Shown piece by piece: positions 1 to 7,823 of a stretch of 64,000 nucleotides of DNA (position 1 is its first letter; every line of letters begins with the position of its first letter). Where the stretch lies: positions 1 to 64,000 of the forward strand of contig JBEIGU010000003.1 of the NCBI GenBank assembly GCA_040381765.1, read 5' to 3'. The stretch is from Nodosilinea sp040381765 (lineage in GTDB: Bacteria; Cyanobacteriota; Cyanobacteriia; Phormidesmidales; Phormidesmidaceae). Position numbers and translations under genes: made by a program. Below the pieces are notes generated by a model. It searched no databases. It worked only from the letters and a program-made list of their open reading frames with translations, and was not told the DNA's origin.

Positions 1-229
1 GTCTCATATAACCCAAAATGCAGTATCAGTATGAGATTAGCCGTGATCACGGATGAAGAACCAGTAAATCTGCTCTTGCTTCAGAAAGTGAGCAATCTGT
101 CTGTATCGTAATTAGCCAATTAAGATGCGATTACCCTGAGTCAGCGTCTTGATTGTGTAAGTCGGTTATGTTCTATGACCTATCAACTACTACCCAGAGA
201 GTTGCCATCTGGATCGGGAGGTCAATACC
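1..229. other. Left-edge intergenic region, AT-richer
   Basis: No gene is supported here. The stretch is visibly richer in A and T than most of the window and grades into the AT-rich first gene at 230. I see no clear promoter box, hairpin or RNA gene. It may hold the promoter of the gene at 230 or the tail of a gene outside the window. Confidence 0.5.
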
Positions 230-859
230 ATGGATAAGCAGTCGAATAAAGCCCATGAAAGCCAAGATTTAGACAATAGAGATAGACTAAATTCTGAGGA
301 AGACAGGCAAGGTCAGGATTCCCAGGAACTTCCCTCAGTAACCAAGATTAAAAAGAGGCAGGATCAACAGCGGATAGACACTGGGGTTGTTAGTCGTATC
401 AGAGCATTATTAGATGACGAACCGGACCAGGAGTCGACGGCAGACAAGAATAGCTTCTATCAGATTAAAGGGTTACGACTGTTCAACTCTGATCAAAACT
501 TTCCCGACCTTATCATCACTCAAGCTAGTGCCCTATCCAATCCGGTGATCGAGGGTGATCTCCTGGATTCGGTGGAGGTGATCTTCAGCTTGGCTAACCT
601 TGCAGTAAACCACCTGAGTGGAAAACAATTCACTTATCAGATTTACGCTAGATTTCATAACCTGATCACCCATGAGGAGAGATTGGTTAAAAGTGAAGTC
701 TTAAATCTCTCAGACCCTGACCCGGACTACTACTACATTGCTCCGTTAGAGAGCTTTTGCCTATCCTCGGGGCAATACCAAGTAGAGGTTTTCATCCTGT
801 CACCCAACGGTTCTATTCCCCTCAGTTCATGGCAAGGGCCTAATCTACAGGTTATTTAG
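230..859 (+). CDS. Hypothetical protein with C-terminal beta-sandwich-like domain
   Basis: A 209-residue protein of unknown function. Residues 1-75 are hydrophilic, highly charged and probably disordered. From about residue 78 to the end the pattern alternates hydrophobic and polar residues as in a beta sandwich: a SVEVIFSL strand, then FTYQIYARF, then a late SGQYQVEVFIL strand. The same order of strands appears in the C-terminus of the next gene (924-2513), with FAVEVAFRL, VFYRVQVFAQN and TGMYRLQVL, so I infer a shared domain. Start ATG 230; no strong ribosome site. No signal peptide or membrane segment. The gene is AT-rich: 26 of 60 bases are G or C in the line at 481, against 41 of 60 at 961 in its neighbour. 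It lies 64 bp upstream of the next gene on the same strand. The role is unknown. Confidence 0.65.
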   Translation: MDKQSNKAHESQDLDNRDRLNSEEDRQGQDSQELPSVTKIKKRQDQQRIDTGVVSRIRALLDDEPDQESTADKNSFYQIKGLRLFNSDQNFPDLIITQASALSNPVIEGDLLDSVEVIFSLANLAVNHLSGKQFTYQIYARFHNLITHEERLVKSEVLNLSDPDPDYYYIAPLESFCLSSGQYQVEVFILSPNGSIPLSSWQGPNLQVI

Positions 860-923
860 CAATTGCATTAAGATACTTTACATCAGGGGTTTCTAGGGCT
901 TGATGTCCGGAGAGTAAATTGTC

Positions 924-2513
924 ATGGGTGCATTTGACTGGAACGTTTTTTTGCGGCAATGGAGCCAGGCCATCCTGGCATCCATGGATGGGGCCGATCG
1001 CCAGCTAGTACCGCCGGAGGTGATTGAATCCGGTTGGCTGGGCTACCCCGGTGCCAGTGAGGCGGATCTGCAGCGGGCGGAAACCCGCCTGGGGGTGAGG
1101 CTACCCCCCTCCTACCGGGCCTTTCTGCAGGTCAGCAACGGTTGGCGACTGACCGCGAAGCCGGGGGATGGGTCTAACCATCGGCTGTGGTCCTGCGAGG
1201 CCATCGATCGCTTCATCGCCCGCCACCCCCAGTGGATTAAAAGCTTCGGCAATGGCCAGGAGCTCACCCCCCAGGACAGCCTGGATGACCTGGACGATGC
1301 CTGGCAGCCGGTGGGCATCAGCGACGAGGAGTACTACCTCTACGGCGAAGATCAGGACCCCACCAGGCTGAGACTGGAGTACCTGCCGACCGCCCTGGAA
1401 ATTAGCGATGTGGGGTTGGACTCGATTTATTTGCTCAATCCCCAGGTGGTAACAGCGGCGGGGGAGTGGGAGGCCTGGTTTCTAGCGGATTACCTGGGGG
1501 GGGCCGATCGCTACCCCTGCTTCCGAACCCTGATGGAGGCGGAGTACCAAAACTTTTTGGATGGGCTCAAGGCCCTGACTGAGACGGTCGCTGCCCCGAA
1601 GGCCAATCCAGCCCCCCAGCAGGCAACCGTATCCATACCCGCCTCTCCCCCCAATCCATCGGAAGACAGCCGCCCTCAACCGGCGCCCCCCAATCCAGCT
1701 CCGCTCAGCGATGATCCCCTACCGGCGGTGGCCGTCGCTGGGCCCGATCCCCTCCCAGGGGAGGCGCCAGAATTAGAGGAGCTAGACCCGCAGGAGATGC
1801 CCTGGCAACGGTTAAAGTACCTGGCGATCGAGGTGCAGGCCAGACCCACCCAGGCCAAGCTGGAGTACAGAACCCTGCTGCGCCAGGCGGATGACTTGAC
1901 CGATGAGGTGTGGACCGGTCTGCCGGATCAAAAGGTGAAGCAATGGCTACGGCGGCACCTGAAGGCAACCAAGAAAAACCCCCTGCCCTCGCCATCCACC
2001 CCTGACAGCTTTGCCACCGCAGTTCTACCGGCGATCTCCCCTGACCCCCAGCCCCCCAGGGTGGTTCAATCTGCCCTGCCGGATCCCCTACCTCTGAATC
2101 TACAGCTTGAGCAACTGGTGATTGGGGACCCGGCCCGCCCGGGCAATTCCCTGGTGATCAACCCCATTAGCCCCCGTTCGTCTAAATACCTGAAAATGGG
2201 CTCTCTGGTGGGCCACCAGCCCTTTGCCGTTGAGGTGGCCTTTCGTTTACTGGGGGAACCCCTCGAACATCCCAGTCTGGATCAGGTGTTCTACAGGGTG
2301 CAGGTGTTTGCCCAAAACCGAACCCACAGCCAATGGCTAGAACTGGGAAAAACCTCCCCTACCCCCCTGACCCCGGGCTGTTTAGCCTACCGCACCACCC
2401 TGTTTAACCAGACCCTGGAAACCGGTATGTATCGGCTGCAGGTGCTCACCCGGTTTTCAGGGGCGGCCCTGGCCCTGGCCTCCTTTGAACTGCCACTGCT
2501 AAATGTGGTGTGA
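924..2513 (+). CDS. SMI1/KNR4 (SUKH) domain protein with C-terminal beta-sandwich-like domain
   Basis: A 529-residue multidomain protein. Residues 30-215 carry the SUKH (SMI1/KNR4) signature: a WLGYPGASEADLQRAE segment followed by LGVRLPPSYRAFLQVSNGW, which fits the family pattern of an alternating helix, LP-x2-Y-x2-FL and NGW. SUKH domains are known mainly as immunity proteins against secreted or contact-dependent toxins and as regulators in fungi. A proline-rich linker (about 220-290) leads to a short helical segment (about 290-350), a second linker, and a C-terminal domain (about 390-529) resembling the gene at 230. The SUKH assignment is by motif; the fusion architecture is seen directly; a defence or immunity role is only inference. 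No signal peptide, so probably cytoplasmic. It sits in a same-strand run of four unknown genes. Confidence 0.75.
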   Translation: MGAFDWNVFLRQWSQAILASMDGADRQLVPPEVIESGWLGYPGASEADLQRAETRLGVRLPPSYRAFLQVSNGWRLTAKPGDGSNHRLWSCEAIDRFIARHPQWIKSFGNGQELTPQDSLDDLDDAWQPVGISDEEYYLYGEDQDPTRLRLEYLPTALEISDVGLDSIYLLNPQVVTAAGEWEAWFLADYLGGADRYPCFRTLMEAEYQNFLDGLKALTETVAAPKANPAPQQATVSIPASPPNPSEDSRPQPAPPNPAPLSDDPLPAVAVAGPDPLPGEAPELEELDPQEMPWQRLKYLAIEVQARPTQAKLEYRTLLRQADDLTDEVWTGLPDQKVKQWLRRHLKATKKNPLPSPSTPDSFATAVLPAISPDPQPPRVVQSALPDPLPLNLQLEQLVIGDPARPGNSLVINPISPRSSKYLKMGSLVGHQPFAVEVAFRLLGEPLEHPSLDQVFYRVQVFAQNRTHSQWLELGKTSPTPLTPGCLAYRTTLFNQTLETGMYRLQVLTRFSGAALALASFELPLLNVV

Positions 2514-2530
2514 TAAATAATGTGGTGTGA
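2502..2530. repeat. 12-bp direct repeat at gene end
   Basis: AATGTGGTGTGA occurs at 2502-2513 and again at 2519-2530, separated by five bases (17-bp period). The first copy contains the stop codon of the SUKH gene. It looks like a small local duplication at the 3' end of the gene. Confidence 0.85.
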
Positions 2531-2581
2531 GGCGGCTTCCCCCCCCCTCTGCCGCCGGTGACCCTGGCGGTCAACCTGAGG

Positions 2582-2602
2582 GGCTATAGCTGTAATATAG
2601 CC
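2582..2602 (+). terminator. Small hairpin between genes, possible weak terminator
   Basis: GGCTATA (2582-2588) pairs perfectly with TATAGCC (2596-2602) around a 7-base loop. Only three T residues follow, so it would be a weak intrinsic terminator of the SUKH gene or a structure in the leader of the gene at 2628. Confidence 0.3.
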
Positions 2603-2627
2603 TTTAGCTATTGCTCACTCAGGTGCC

Positions 2628-3131
2628 ATGACCATGTTGGATCCAACTGTCTACCCCTCCCGTGCTTTTATTCGCTTTACTGCCCATAACCAACTACTGG
2701 CGGACCTGACCGGCGAAACCGTGACAGCCTCCGTACAACGGTGGGGCGGTCAGACCTATGTCCAGACTGCCCAACCGGGTAAAGCCCTGCCCTGCCTATC
2801 TAACCAATCTGATGCTGGAGCCGGTCAGTTAACCCTGGAGATGGCCCTCCATCGATCCACGGATCCAACTCCCTTGTCCCAGAGCACCGCACCCTCCCTG
2901 AGCCAGGCCAACCCGGCGGCACCAGCGGCGATTGATGAAAGCCTATTCACCGAGGTCATCCAAACCCTCTTCCAGGTCTGTCGTAGCCCCAAACTTTACC
3001 AGGATTGTGGCAGCCCCGAGGAAGCCAGGGCGGTGGAAGGGGAGGTGGCAACGGAGATTATTGCCACCTATCGACAAATTAAACGCAATCAAGCCTCTTC
3101 CATTGTTCAGCGTTTAAATCAACAGCTATAG
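2628..3131 (+). CDS. Hypothetical protein, 167 residues
   Basis: I do not recognise this protein. The N-terminal 60 residues contain beta-like segments (RAFIRFTAHNQLLADL, TVTASVQRW). A serine/proline/alanine-rich linker spans about residues 82-104. The C-terminal 60 residues look helical and end in KRNQASSIVQRLNQQL. There is no membrane segment or signal peptide. The start could be ATG 2628 or ATG 2634, two codons later. It lies 114 bp after the SUKH gene and 169 bp before the gene at 3301, same strand, and belongs by position to the same unknown cluster. No catalytic motif is visible. Confidence 0.6.
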   Translation: MTMLDPTVYPSRAFIRFTAHNQLLADLTGETVTASVQRWGGQTYVQTAQPGKALPCLSNQSDAGAGQLTLEMALHRSTDPTPLSQSTAPSLSQANPAAPAAIDESLFTEVIQTLFQVCRSPKLYQDCGSPEEARAVEGEVATEIIATYRQIKRNQASSIVQRLNQQL

Positions 3132-3300
3132 GCCTGGCGTGGTTTGCCCCTACCCCTCCCTCTCTCCGTAATTTTCAGGCAGCCGCCTAAAACGTTGCTG
3201 AGCAAACGCATGCAAACCTGCTCAGGGTAGTATGATGCCCTGAGGGTTGTTATTTCCACCATAGCAACGCCCCTTCTTGTTTGCATCTACCTAACCGATA

Positions 3301-3747
3301 ATGAGTGAGTCCTATGTCAACATTGGCCCGATCGCCTGTCGTCTTTCCAACCTGATTGTCTCGACCGACAACGGTAATCCTGACTTTTCTGCCACGGTTC
3401 TCCAGGGCAACCAACCGTTTTCCCTACAGGTGACGGTGGAGTTTTCTGGACCTGGGGCGATCGCCCTGATGCCCCTATCGCCGGCCATCCAAGTTAGTTT
3501 CTATACTAAGCCCCTGGGGCCTGAGGCGGGGGTTGACCTGGGCAGTCTGGTGATTAATACCAAGCCTGGTGTATTCACCTACACCCCTACCCTAACCCTG
3601 GGATCACCCTTTTCCATTGGCTTAAAGGCTAAGATGCTCTACCGCCTGGGGGCGGCCCTGCGGGTCGGGGCCCCCGAATGGCCATCCCTAATTACCGGTT
3701 ATACCGAAGAAGTAACCGTAGAACTTTATACGAACCCCACCGCCTAA
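3301..3747 (+). CDS. Hypothetical beta-sandwich-like protein
   Basis: A 148-residue protein that seems to be almost entirely one beta-rich domain: strands FSLQVTVEF, IQVSFYTKPLG, a turn with DLGSLVINTKPGVFTYTPTL, and a final VTVELYT strand. The strand order and the FxVxVxF / VxFY / LG / PGxxxY / YRL landmarks match the C-terminal domain of the 529-residue SUKH protein at 924 and, less clearly, the protein at 230. I infer a common immunoglobulin-like or similar fold; the function is unknown. No signal peptide, cysteine pair or membrane helix. Start ATG 3301 without a strong ribosome site. It is the last plus-strand gene before a convergent operon. Confidence 0.65.
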   Translation: MSESYVNIGPIACRLSNLIVSTDNGNPDFSATVLQGNQPFSLQVTVEFSGPGAIALMPLSPAIQVSFYTKPLGPEAGVDLGSLVINTKPGVFTYTPTLTLGSPFSIGLKAKMLYRLGAALRVGAPEWPSLITGYTEEVTVELYTNPTA

Positions 3748-3801
3748 GGAAAGGGCAAGCTTGAGCTGAGCAGTCCCTGAGATCGCCAGATCACCTCCAC
3801 C

Positions 3802-4641
3802 CTAGGGAGCGCTACTGACAATGGCGTTGCCGGTGCCTTGAAACATCATCCAGGACAGGAAAAAGTTACTAATGAAAATAGCCAACAAGGCGGTGACCAC
3901 CGCCGTCGTAGTGGACTGACCCACCCCCTTAGCCCCACCGGTGGTGGTCAGCCCCCAGTTGGTGCCAATTATCGCAATTAAAATACCGAAGCAAAAAGCC
4001 TTGATCAAGGAACTAACCAGATCCCAGACGGATAGAAAGTTCTTAGCTGAGTCTAGAAAAACCGAAGCAGCAATCCCGTACTGGCTAGTGGCGATCAGCA
4101 GACCACCGGTCATACCGGTAATAAAGGCCAGTATATTCAGCAACGGCAGCATCAGGGCACAGGCCACCACCCGGGGAATCACCAGGTAGTCGATCGGATC
4201 GGTTTTCAACATCTGCAAAGCATCGATCTGCTCCGTTACCCGCATGGTGCCAATTTCTGCGGCAAAGGCAGACCCGACCCGACCGGCAATAATCACCGCC
4301 GTCAGCACCGGACCCAGCTCCCGGGCCAAAGTCAGCGCCAACACCCCGCCCACCGCAGTACCAGCCCCAAAGTTAAGGAACTCCCGGGTCACCTGGATGG
4401 TAAACACCATGCCGACAAAGGCAGCGGTGATCAGGGCAATCAGAACGGATTCTGGCCCCACCTCCGCCATTTGCTCCAGGGTATTGCGGCGGTGCAGGGG
4501 GCGGGAGAACAGGTGCATCACCACCTGACCTGCCAAAAATACGGCGGCTAGCAAGCGTCGCCCCCACTGGCCTAAATTGGAATGATCGGTGATGGGTACC
4601 AAGGTTCTTCTCCCTGTTGCCCTGCCTCTAAATATATGCAT
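3802..4641 (-). CDS. mlaE: MlaE/YrbE-type lipid ABC transporter permease (Ycf63)
   Basis: Integral-membrane permease of the MlaE (YrbE, plastid Ycf63/TGD1) family. Family members form an ABC transporter with an MlaF-type ATPase and an MCE-domain protein and move lipids between membranes. The family core is clear: FVGMVFTIQV, LARELGPVLTAVIIAGRVGS, then AEIGTMRVTEQIDAL, with about five hydrophobic segments. I chose ATG 4641 (279 residues), matching family length and starting 28 bp after the stop of the upstream pgl gene. A longer open frame would run into pgl. Neither the ATPase nor the MCE partner is nearby. It is probably co-transcribed with pgl. Confidence 0.9.
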   Translation of the reverse strand: MHIFRGRATGRRTLVPITDHSNLGQWGRRLLAAVFLAGQVVMHLFSRPLHRRNTLEQMAEVGPESVLIALITAAFVGMVFTIQVTREFLNFGAGTAVGGVLALTLARELGPVLTAVIIAGRVGSAFAAEIGTMRVTEQIDALQMLKTDPIDYLVIPRVVACALMLPLLNILAFITGMTGGLLIATSQYGIAASVFLDSAKNFLSVWDLVSSLIKAFCFGILIAIIGTNWGLTTTGGAKGVGQSTTTAVVTALLAIFISNFFLSWMMFQGTGNAIVSSAP

Positions 4642-4669
4642 CAATCGAAAACCGCTATAGGAATCTCCG

Positions 4670-5413
4670 TCAAGGTGCTTTTCCCAGGTTCTCCCCAGCG
4701 GCCCTATCCAGTAGCCAGTAGAGTTGCCCGGCGGGGCGTACCAGGCGGGAGGGGTAGGCCAGGTCGTCGCCGACTTCGGCAAAGACCTGGGCCAGGGCGG
4801 GGCGTTTGCCAGCCCCCGCCGCTAAAAAGATAACGCAGCGGGCCTGGTTAATCAGGGGTACGGTGAAGGTGATGCGGGGATCGTGACCCTTCTGGCCCAG
4901 GGTCACTAACCGATCCTGCACCGTCAGAGCGGCGGTGTGGGGAAAGAGGGAGGCGGTATGGCCATCGTCTCCCATGCCCAATAGAATCAGGTCAAATTGG
5001 GGCAGTTGATCGGCGGCTAGGCCCTGGAGTTGGGAGAATTGCGATCGCAGCTGGGCCCCATAGGCGGCGGCGGCCTGGGCTGGGTCCGCCAGGTGGGTGG
5101 GGGGAATGAAAATATGATTGGCAGGGATGGGCACCCGATCTAACCACACCTGCTTGGCCATACCGGCGTTGCTATCGCCATGGCTGACCGGCACGTAGCG
5201 CTCATCCCCCCAGAAGATATAAAGTTTATCCCAGGCCAGGGGTTGGGCCGCCAGGGCAGCGTAGAGTGGTTTGGGGGTGCTACCACCGGCCAGGGCCAGG
5301 GTGCAAAAGCCCCGCTCAGCGATGGCGGCCTGAATCGATGCCGTCACTAACTCCAGCGCCCGCTGTACCAGGTCAACCTTGTCCGACAAAATTTCAACGA
5401 TGGGGGTAGTCAT
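4670..5413 (-). CDS. pgl: 6-phosphogluconolactonase
   Basis: Hydrolyses 6-phosphogluconolactone to 6-phosphogluconate, the second step of the oxidative pentose phosphate pathway, in the cytoplasm. At 247 residues it has normal family length. Visible signatures are LALAGGSTPKPLY near the N-terminus, the FWGDERYVP motif and the LGMGDDGHTASLFP motif, which hold sugar-phosphate-binding and catalytic residues of the Pgl/DevB family. It lies upstream of and on the same strand as the MlaE permease with a 28-bp gap. In cyanobacteria the pathway supplies NADPH in the dark. Nothing odd seen. Confidence 0.95.
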   Translation of the reverse strand: MTTPIVEILSDKVDLVQRALELVTASIQAAIAERGFCTLALAGGSTPKPLYAALAAQPLAWDKLYIFWGDERYVPVSHGDSNAGMAKQVWLDRVPIPANHIFIPPTHLADPAQAAAAYGAQLRSQFSQLQGLAADQLPQFDLILLGMGDDGHTASLFPHTAALTVQDRLVTLGQKGHDPRITFTVPLINQARCVIFLAAGAGKRPALAQVFAEVGDDLAYPSRLVRPAGQLYWLLDRAAGENLGKAP

Positions 5414-5511
5414 GGCAATATCCCAGGGGCTTTAGCAAGGGGGTTAACTCCAACCTACCCCAACTCCAGTGTTCTACCCCTGACCTTAAGCCAAATTACA
5501 GAACCGCTCCC

Positions 5512-6573
5512 ATGGCCTGCTTTACTCCCCCCTGGCTGCTCCAGAGTGGTCTAGCCATGACCCTCTACACCGCCCTCCTGGCCCCCCGCCTCTGGGATCA
5601 AACCCTGGAGGTTGCCCCCCTGGCCTACCAGGATCATATCTTTACGGGCCAGGGGGGGGTGCCGATCTTTGGTCGCTGGGTGGGGTCCCCCCGCTGCCGG
5701 GGCACCATCATCGCCACCTACGGTATTACCGGGAGCCTGGACAACCAATGGTTTCTCGAGATTTTAGCCCGCAAGGCCCACCAACGGGGTTATGGGGTGG
5801 TGGTGTTTGACTGGCGGGGCCACGGCAAAACCGGCGAACTCTCCCCCACCCTCACCTCCGACGGCCTCTACGAAGGTCAGGACTACCTGGCCCTGGCGGC
5901 CACCGCCAAGCACCTGGGCTGCCCGCCCCCCTACTGGTTGGTGGGCTACTCCCTGAGTGGGCAACTGGCCCTGTGGGGCGGACGAGAGGCCATGGCCCTG
6001 CCCCCAGCCAGAACAGCGGGGGCAGGGCTGGGACGGCAGGATATCGGTGGGATAGCGGTGGTTTGCCCCAACCTGGATGCTAACCGATCGCTGCGTTACC
6101 TCACCGCCCATCCCCTGGGCCGCTATCTAGAGCAATCGATCGCGCGGGAGTTACGGCGCCTGGCGGAGGCACTCCAGCGGGCCCATCCCGATCACCTGGA
6201 CGCCGCAGCGATCGCCCGGGCCCACAGCATCTGGACCTTTGATCAGGAGTTGGTGATTCCCCGTCTGGGCTTTGCCACCGTGGCGGACTACTACGCCGCC
6301 AGTAGCCCCCTGCCCTTCATGGCGGACCTGGGGGTACCCACCCTGATCCTCTACGCCGCCGACGACCCCCTATTTGACCCCAGCATCATCCCTGACCTGC
6401 AGGGGGCCTGCGCCGCCAACCCCCACCTGGACCTGGTCTTGACCCGCCATGGCGGCCATGTCGGCTACTACAGCAGCCTGGCCGGCCAGCGCCGTAGCCA
6501 GGACCCCGATCCGTGGTGGGCCTGGAACCGGGTGCTGGACTGGGTAGACCGGCGATCGCCAGGGCTGACCTAG
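5512..6573 (+). CDS. Alpha/beta hydrolase
   Basis: Alpha/beta-hydrolase-fold protein of 353 residues, probably soluble. The nucleophile elbow is GYSLSG (about residue 146); the likely acid is in LYAADDPLFD and the histidine in HGGHVGYYS near the end. A VVVFDWRGHGKT strand-turn precedes the nucleophile. The overall pattern resembles YheT-like hydrolases. The substrate cannot be inferred. The start is uncertain: ATG 5512 is the longest, but ATG 5557 would remove 15 residues that look unlike a conserved N-terminus. Its TAG stop is the first three bases of a dispersed repeat (6571-6627), so the last codons may have been altered by that element. Confidence 0.85.
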   Translation: MACFTPPWLLQSGLAMTLYTALLAPRLWDQTLEVAPLAYQDHIFTGQGGVPIFGRWVGSPRCRGTIIATYGITGSLDNQWFLEILARKAHQRGYGVVVFDWRGHGKTGELSPTLTSDGLYEGQDYLALAATAKHLGCPPPYWLVGYSLSGQLALWGGREAMALPPARTAGAGLGRQDIGGIAVVCPNLDANRSLRYLTAHPLGRYLEQSIARELRRLAEALQRAHPDHLDAAAIARAHSIWTFDQELVIPRLGFATVADYYAASSPLPFMADLGVPTLILYAADDPLFDPSIIPDLQGACAANPHLDLVLTRHGGHVGYYSSLAGQRRSQDPDPWWAWNRVLDWVDRRSPGLT

Positions 6574-6627
6574 TACTCGGCGGGGTAAACTCGATGATCC
6601 TTCAAGAGGGGGGTGGTCAGTGGTCAG
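6571..6627 (-). repeat. Dispersed repeat, copy A
   Basis: Begins TAGTACTCGGCGGGGTAAAC and continues through a CCTTCAAGAGGGG block to CAGTGGTCAG. Related copies lie at 14591-14650 and 48430-48486, all in the same orientation. Read on the minus strand, the three copies end in closely similar peptides before a stop; here LLKDHRVYPAEY. The first three bases serve as the stop codon of the hydrolase gene. Confidence 0.75.
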
Positions 6628-6722
6628 AAGTACAAGCGTTTGGCCTACACATCTCCCCCTACTCCCCCGGGCAACTTTACAATGGAAGCAATCAGTCAAG
6701 CTCATCCTCCGAGGTACCAACG

Positions 6723-7361
6723 GTGACGATCATCCCTCCCCTATCCAGACTCCTGCCCCTGGCCCTGCTCACCCTGGGCCTGGGGGCCTGTGGCGGTGTG
6801 CAACTCGGGTCCCTATCTTCCTCAACCTCCCATCAGAGCATGGACCACGCCCACAGTATGGATCTAGGGCCCGCCGATGCCACCTACGACCTGCGCTTTT
6901 TGGATGCCATGGTGGTGCATCACCAGGGGGCGGTGACCATGGCGGAAACCGCCCTGAAACACTCCCAGCGGCCAGAGATTCGCCAGCTGGCGGAGGCGAT
7001 GCTGGCCAGCCAAACCCGGGAAATTGATCAAATGCAGGCCTGGCGGAAAGCCTGGTATCCCCAGGCCAGCGCCACCCCGATCATGTACCATGCCGAAATG
7101 GCCCACGATATGCCCATGACCGGGGAAATGGCCGCCGCCATGCGCATGGATGTGGATTTGGGCCCGGCGGATCAGGACTTTGATCGGCGCTTCCTTGACG
7201 CCATGGTGCCCCATCACCAGGGCGCCCTCACCATGGCCGCTGACCTGCAGGCTAAGACCCAGCGCCCTGAGCTCAAAGCCCTGGCGGCGGATATTATCGC
7301 TGTTCAAACCCAGGAAATTGACCAAATGCAGAGCTGGCGCCAGGCCTGGTATGGTTCCTAG
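6723..7361 (+). CDS. Lipoprotein with two DUF305 domains
   Basis: A 212-residue exported lipoprotein. I chose GTG 6723 because it puts a hydrophobic signal sequence directly before a lipobox (LGLGAC, Cys about residue 19). The mature part contains two copies of a DUF305 unit, each with a FLDAMV-x-HHQGA-x-TMA motif (HHQGAVTMAE, then HHQGALTMAA) and an EIDQMQ-x-WR end. DUF305 is a ferritin-like four-helix family often near metal-resistance genes; the His/Met-rich sequence suggests metal binding, which is inference. The internal repeat is clear: DLGPAD starts both units. It follows the hydrolase gene with about 150 bp that include repeat copy A. Confidence 0.9.
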   Translation: MTIIPPLSRLLPLALLTLGLGACGGVQLGSLSSSTSHQSMDHAHSMDLGPADATYDLRFLDAMVVHHQGAVTMAETALKHSQRPEIRQLAEAMLASQTREIDQMQAWRKAWYPQASATPIMYHAEMAHDMPMTGEMAAAMRMDVDLGPADQDFDRRFLDAMVPHHQGALTMAADLQAKTQRPELKALAADIIAVQTQEIDQMQSWRQAWYGS

Positions 7362-7423
7362 AGGTTAATGCCCTACCCCCGCCCCAGGGGGATAGAATGG
7401 GGCTGATGCGACTTCGTCTAACC

Positions 7424-7768
7424 ATGGCCACCTACTACTACGTCCTAGCCAGTGAACACTTCCTGTTGGAGGAAGAACCCTTTGAAGAGGTGCTAAAGGA
7501 GCGCCGCCGCCACTACCAGGAGCAGGAAAAAACCCTTGATTTTTGGTTGGTCAAGGCACCGGCCTTCTTAGAGGCCCCGGAGCTGGCCCCGGTGAAGGCC
7601 ACCTGTCCCCAACCGGCGGTGGCGGTGGTGTCCACTAATAAAACCTTTATCACCTGGTTAAAACTACGGCTGGAGTACGTCGCCACTGGCGAGTTTGAAG
7701 CCCCCTCCAGCACCATTGCCGATCCCCTGGCCTCCCTGGCTCCCACTGGTATCGCCGTGGAGCAGTAA
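7424..7768 (+). CDS. ycf54: Ycf54, chlorophyll E-ring cyclase accessory protein
   Basis: A 114-residue protein that closely matches what I know of Synechocystis Slr1780 (Ycf54): it begins MATYYYVLASEHFL, continues with EEVLKERRRHYQEQ, FWLVKAPAFLEAPE, then FITWLKLRLEYV and TGEFEAP. Ycf54 is needed for the aerobic Mg-protoporphyrin monomethylester cyclase (AcsF/CycI) and so for protochlorophyllide synthesis. I chose ATG 7424 because the conserved N-terminus starts there; an in-frame ATG nine codons upstream is not conserved. No other chlorophyll gene is adjacent. It converges on clpB. Confidence 0.95.
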   Translation: MATYYYVLASEHFLLEEEPFEEVLKERRRHYQEQEKTLDFWLVKAPAFLEAPELAPVKATCPQPAVAVVSTNKTFITWLKLRLEYVATGEFEAPSSTIADPLASLAPTGIAVEQ

Positions 7769-7823
7769 AACGGGTTTACCCTGACCCCCTCTTGACGGAT
7801 CGCCTGATGTACACCGCATAGTA

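Noticed and set aside
3457..3464. GCGATCGC octamers as local regulatory sites
   Set aside because: These HIP1 sites occur across the whole window in genes and spacers, as usual in cyanobacteria, so no local meaning is claimed.
6370..6720. Minus-strand 116-codon frame across repeat copy A
   Set aside because: It overlaps the hydrolase gene and uses a different frame from the conserved repeat peptide; no recognisable domain.
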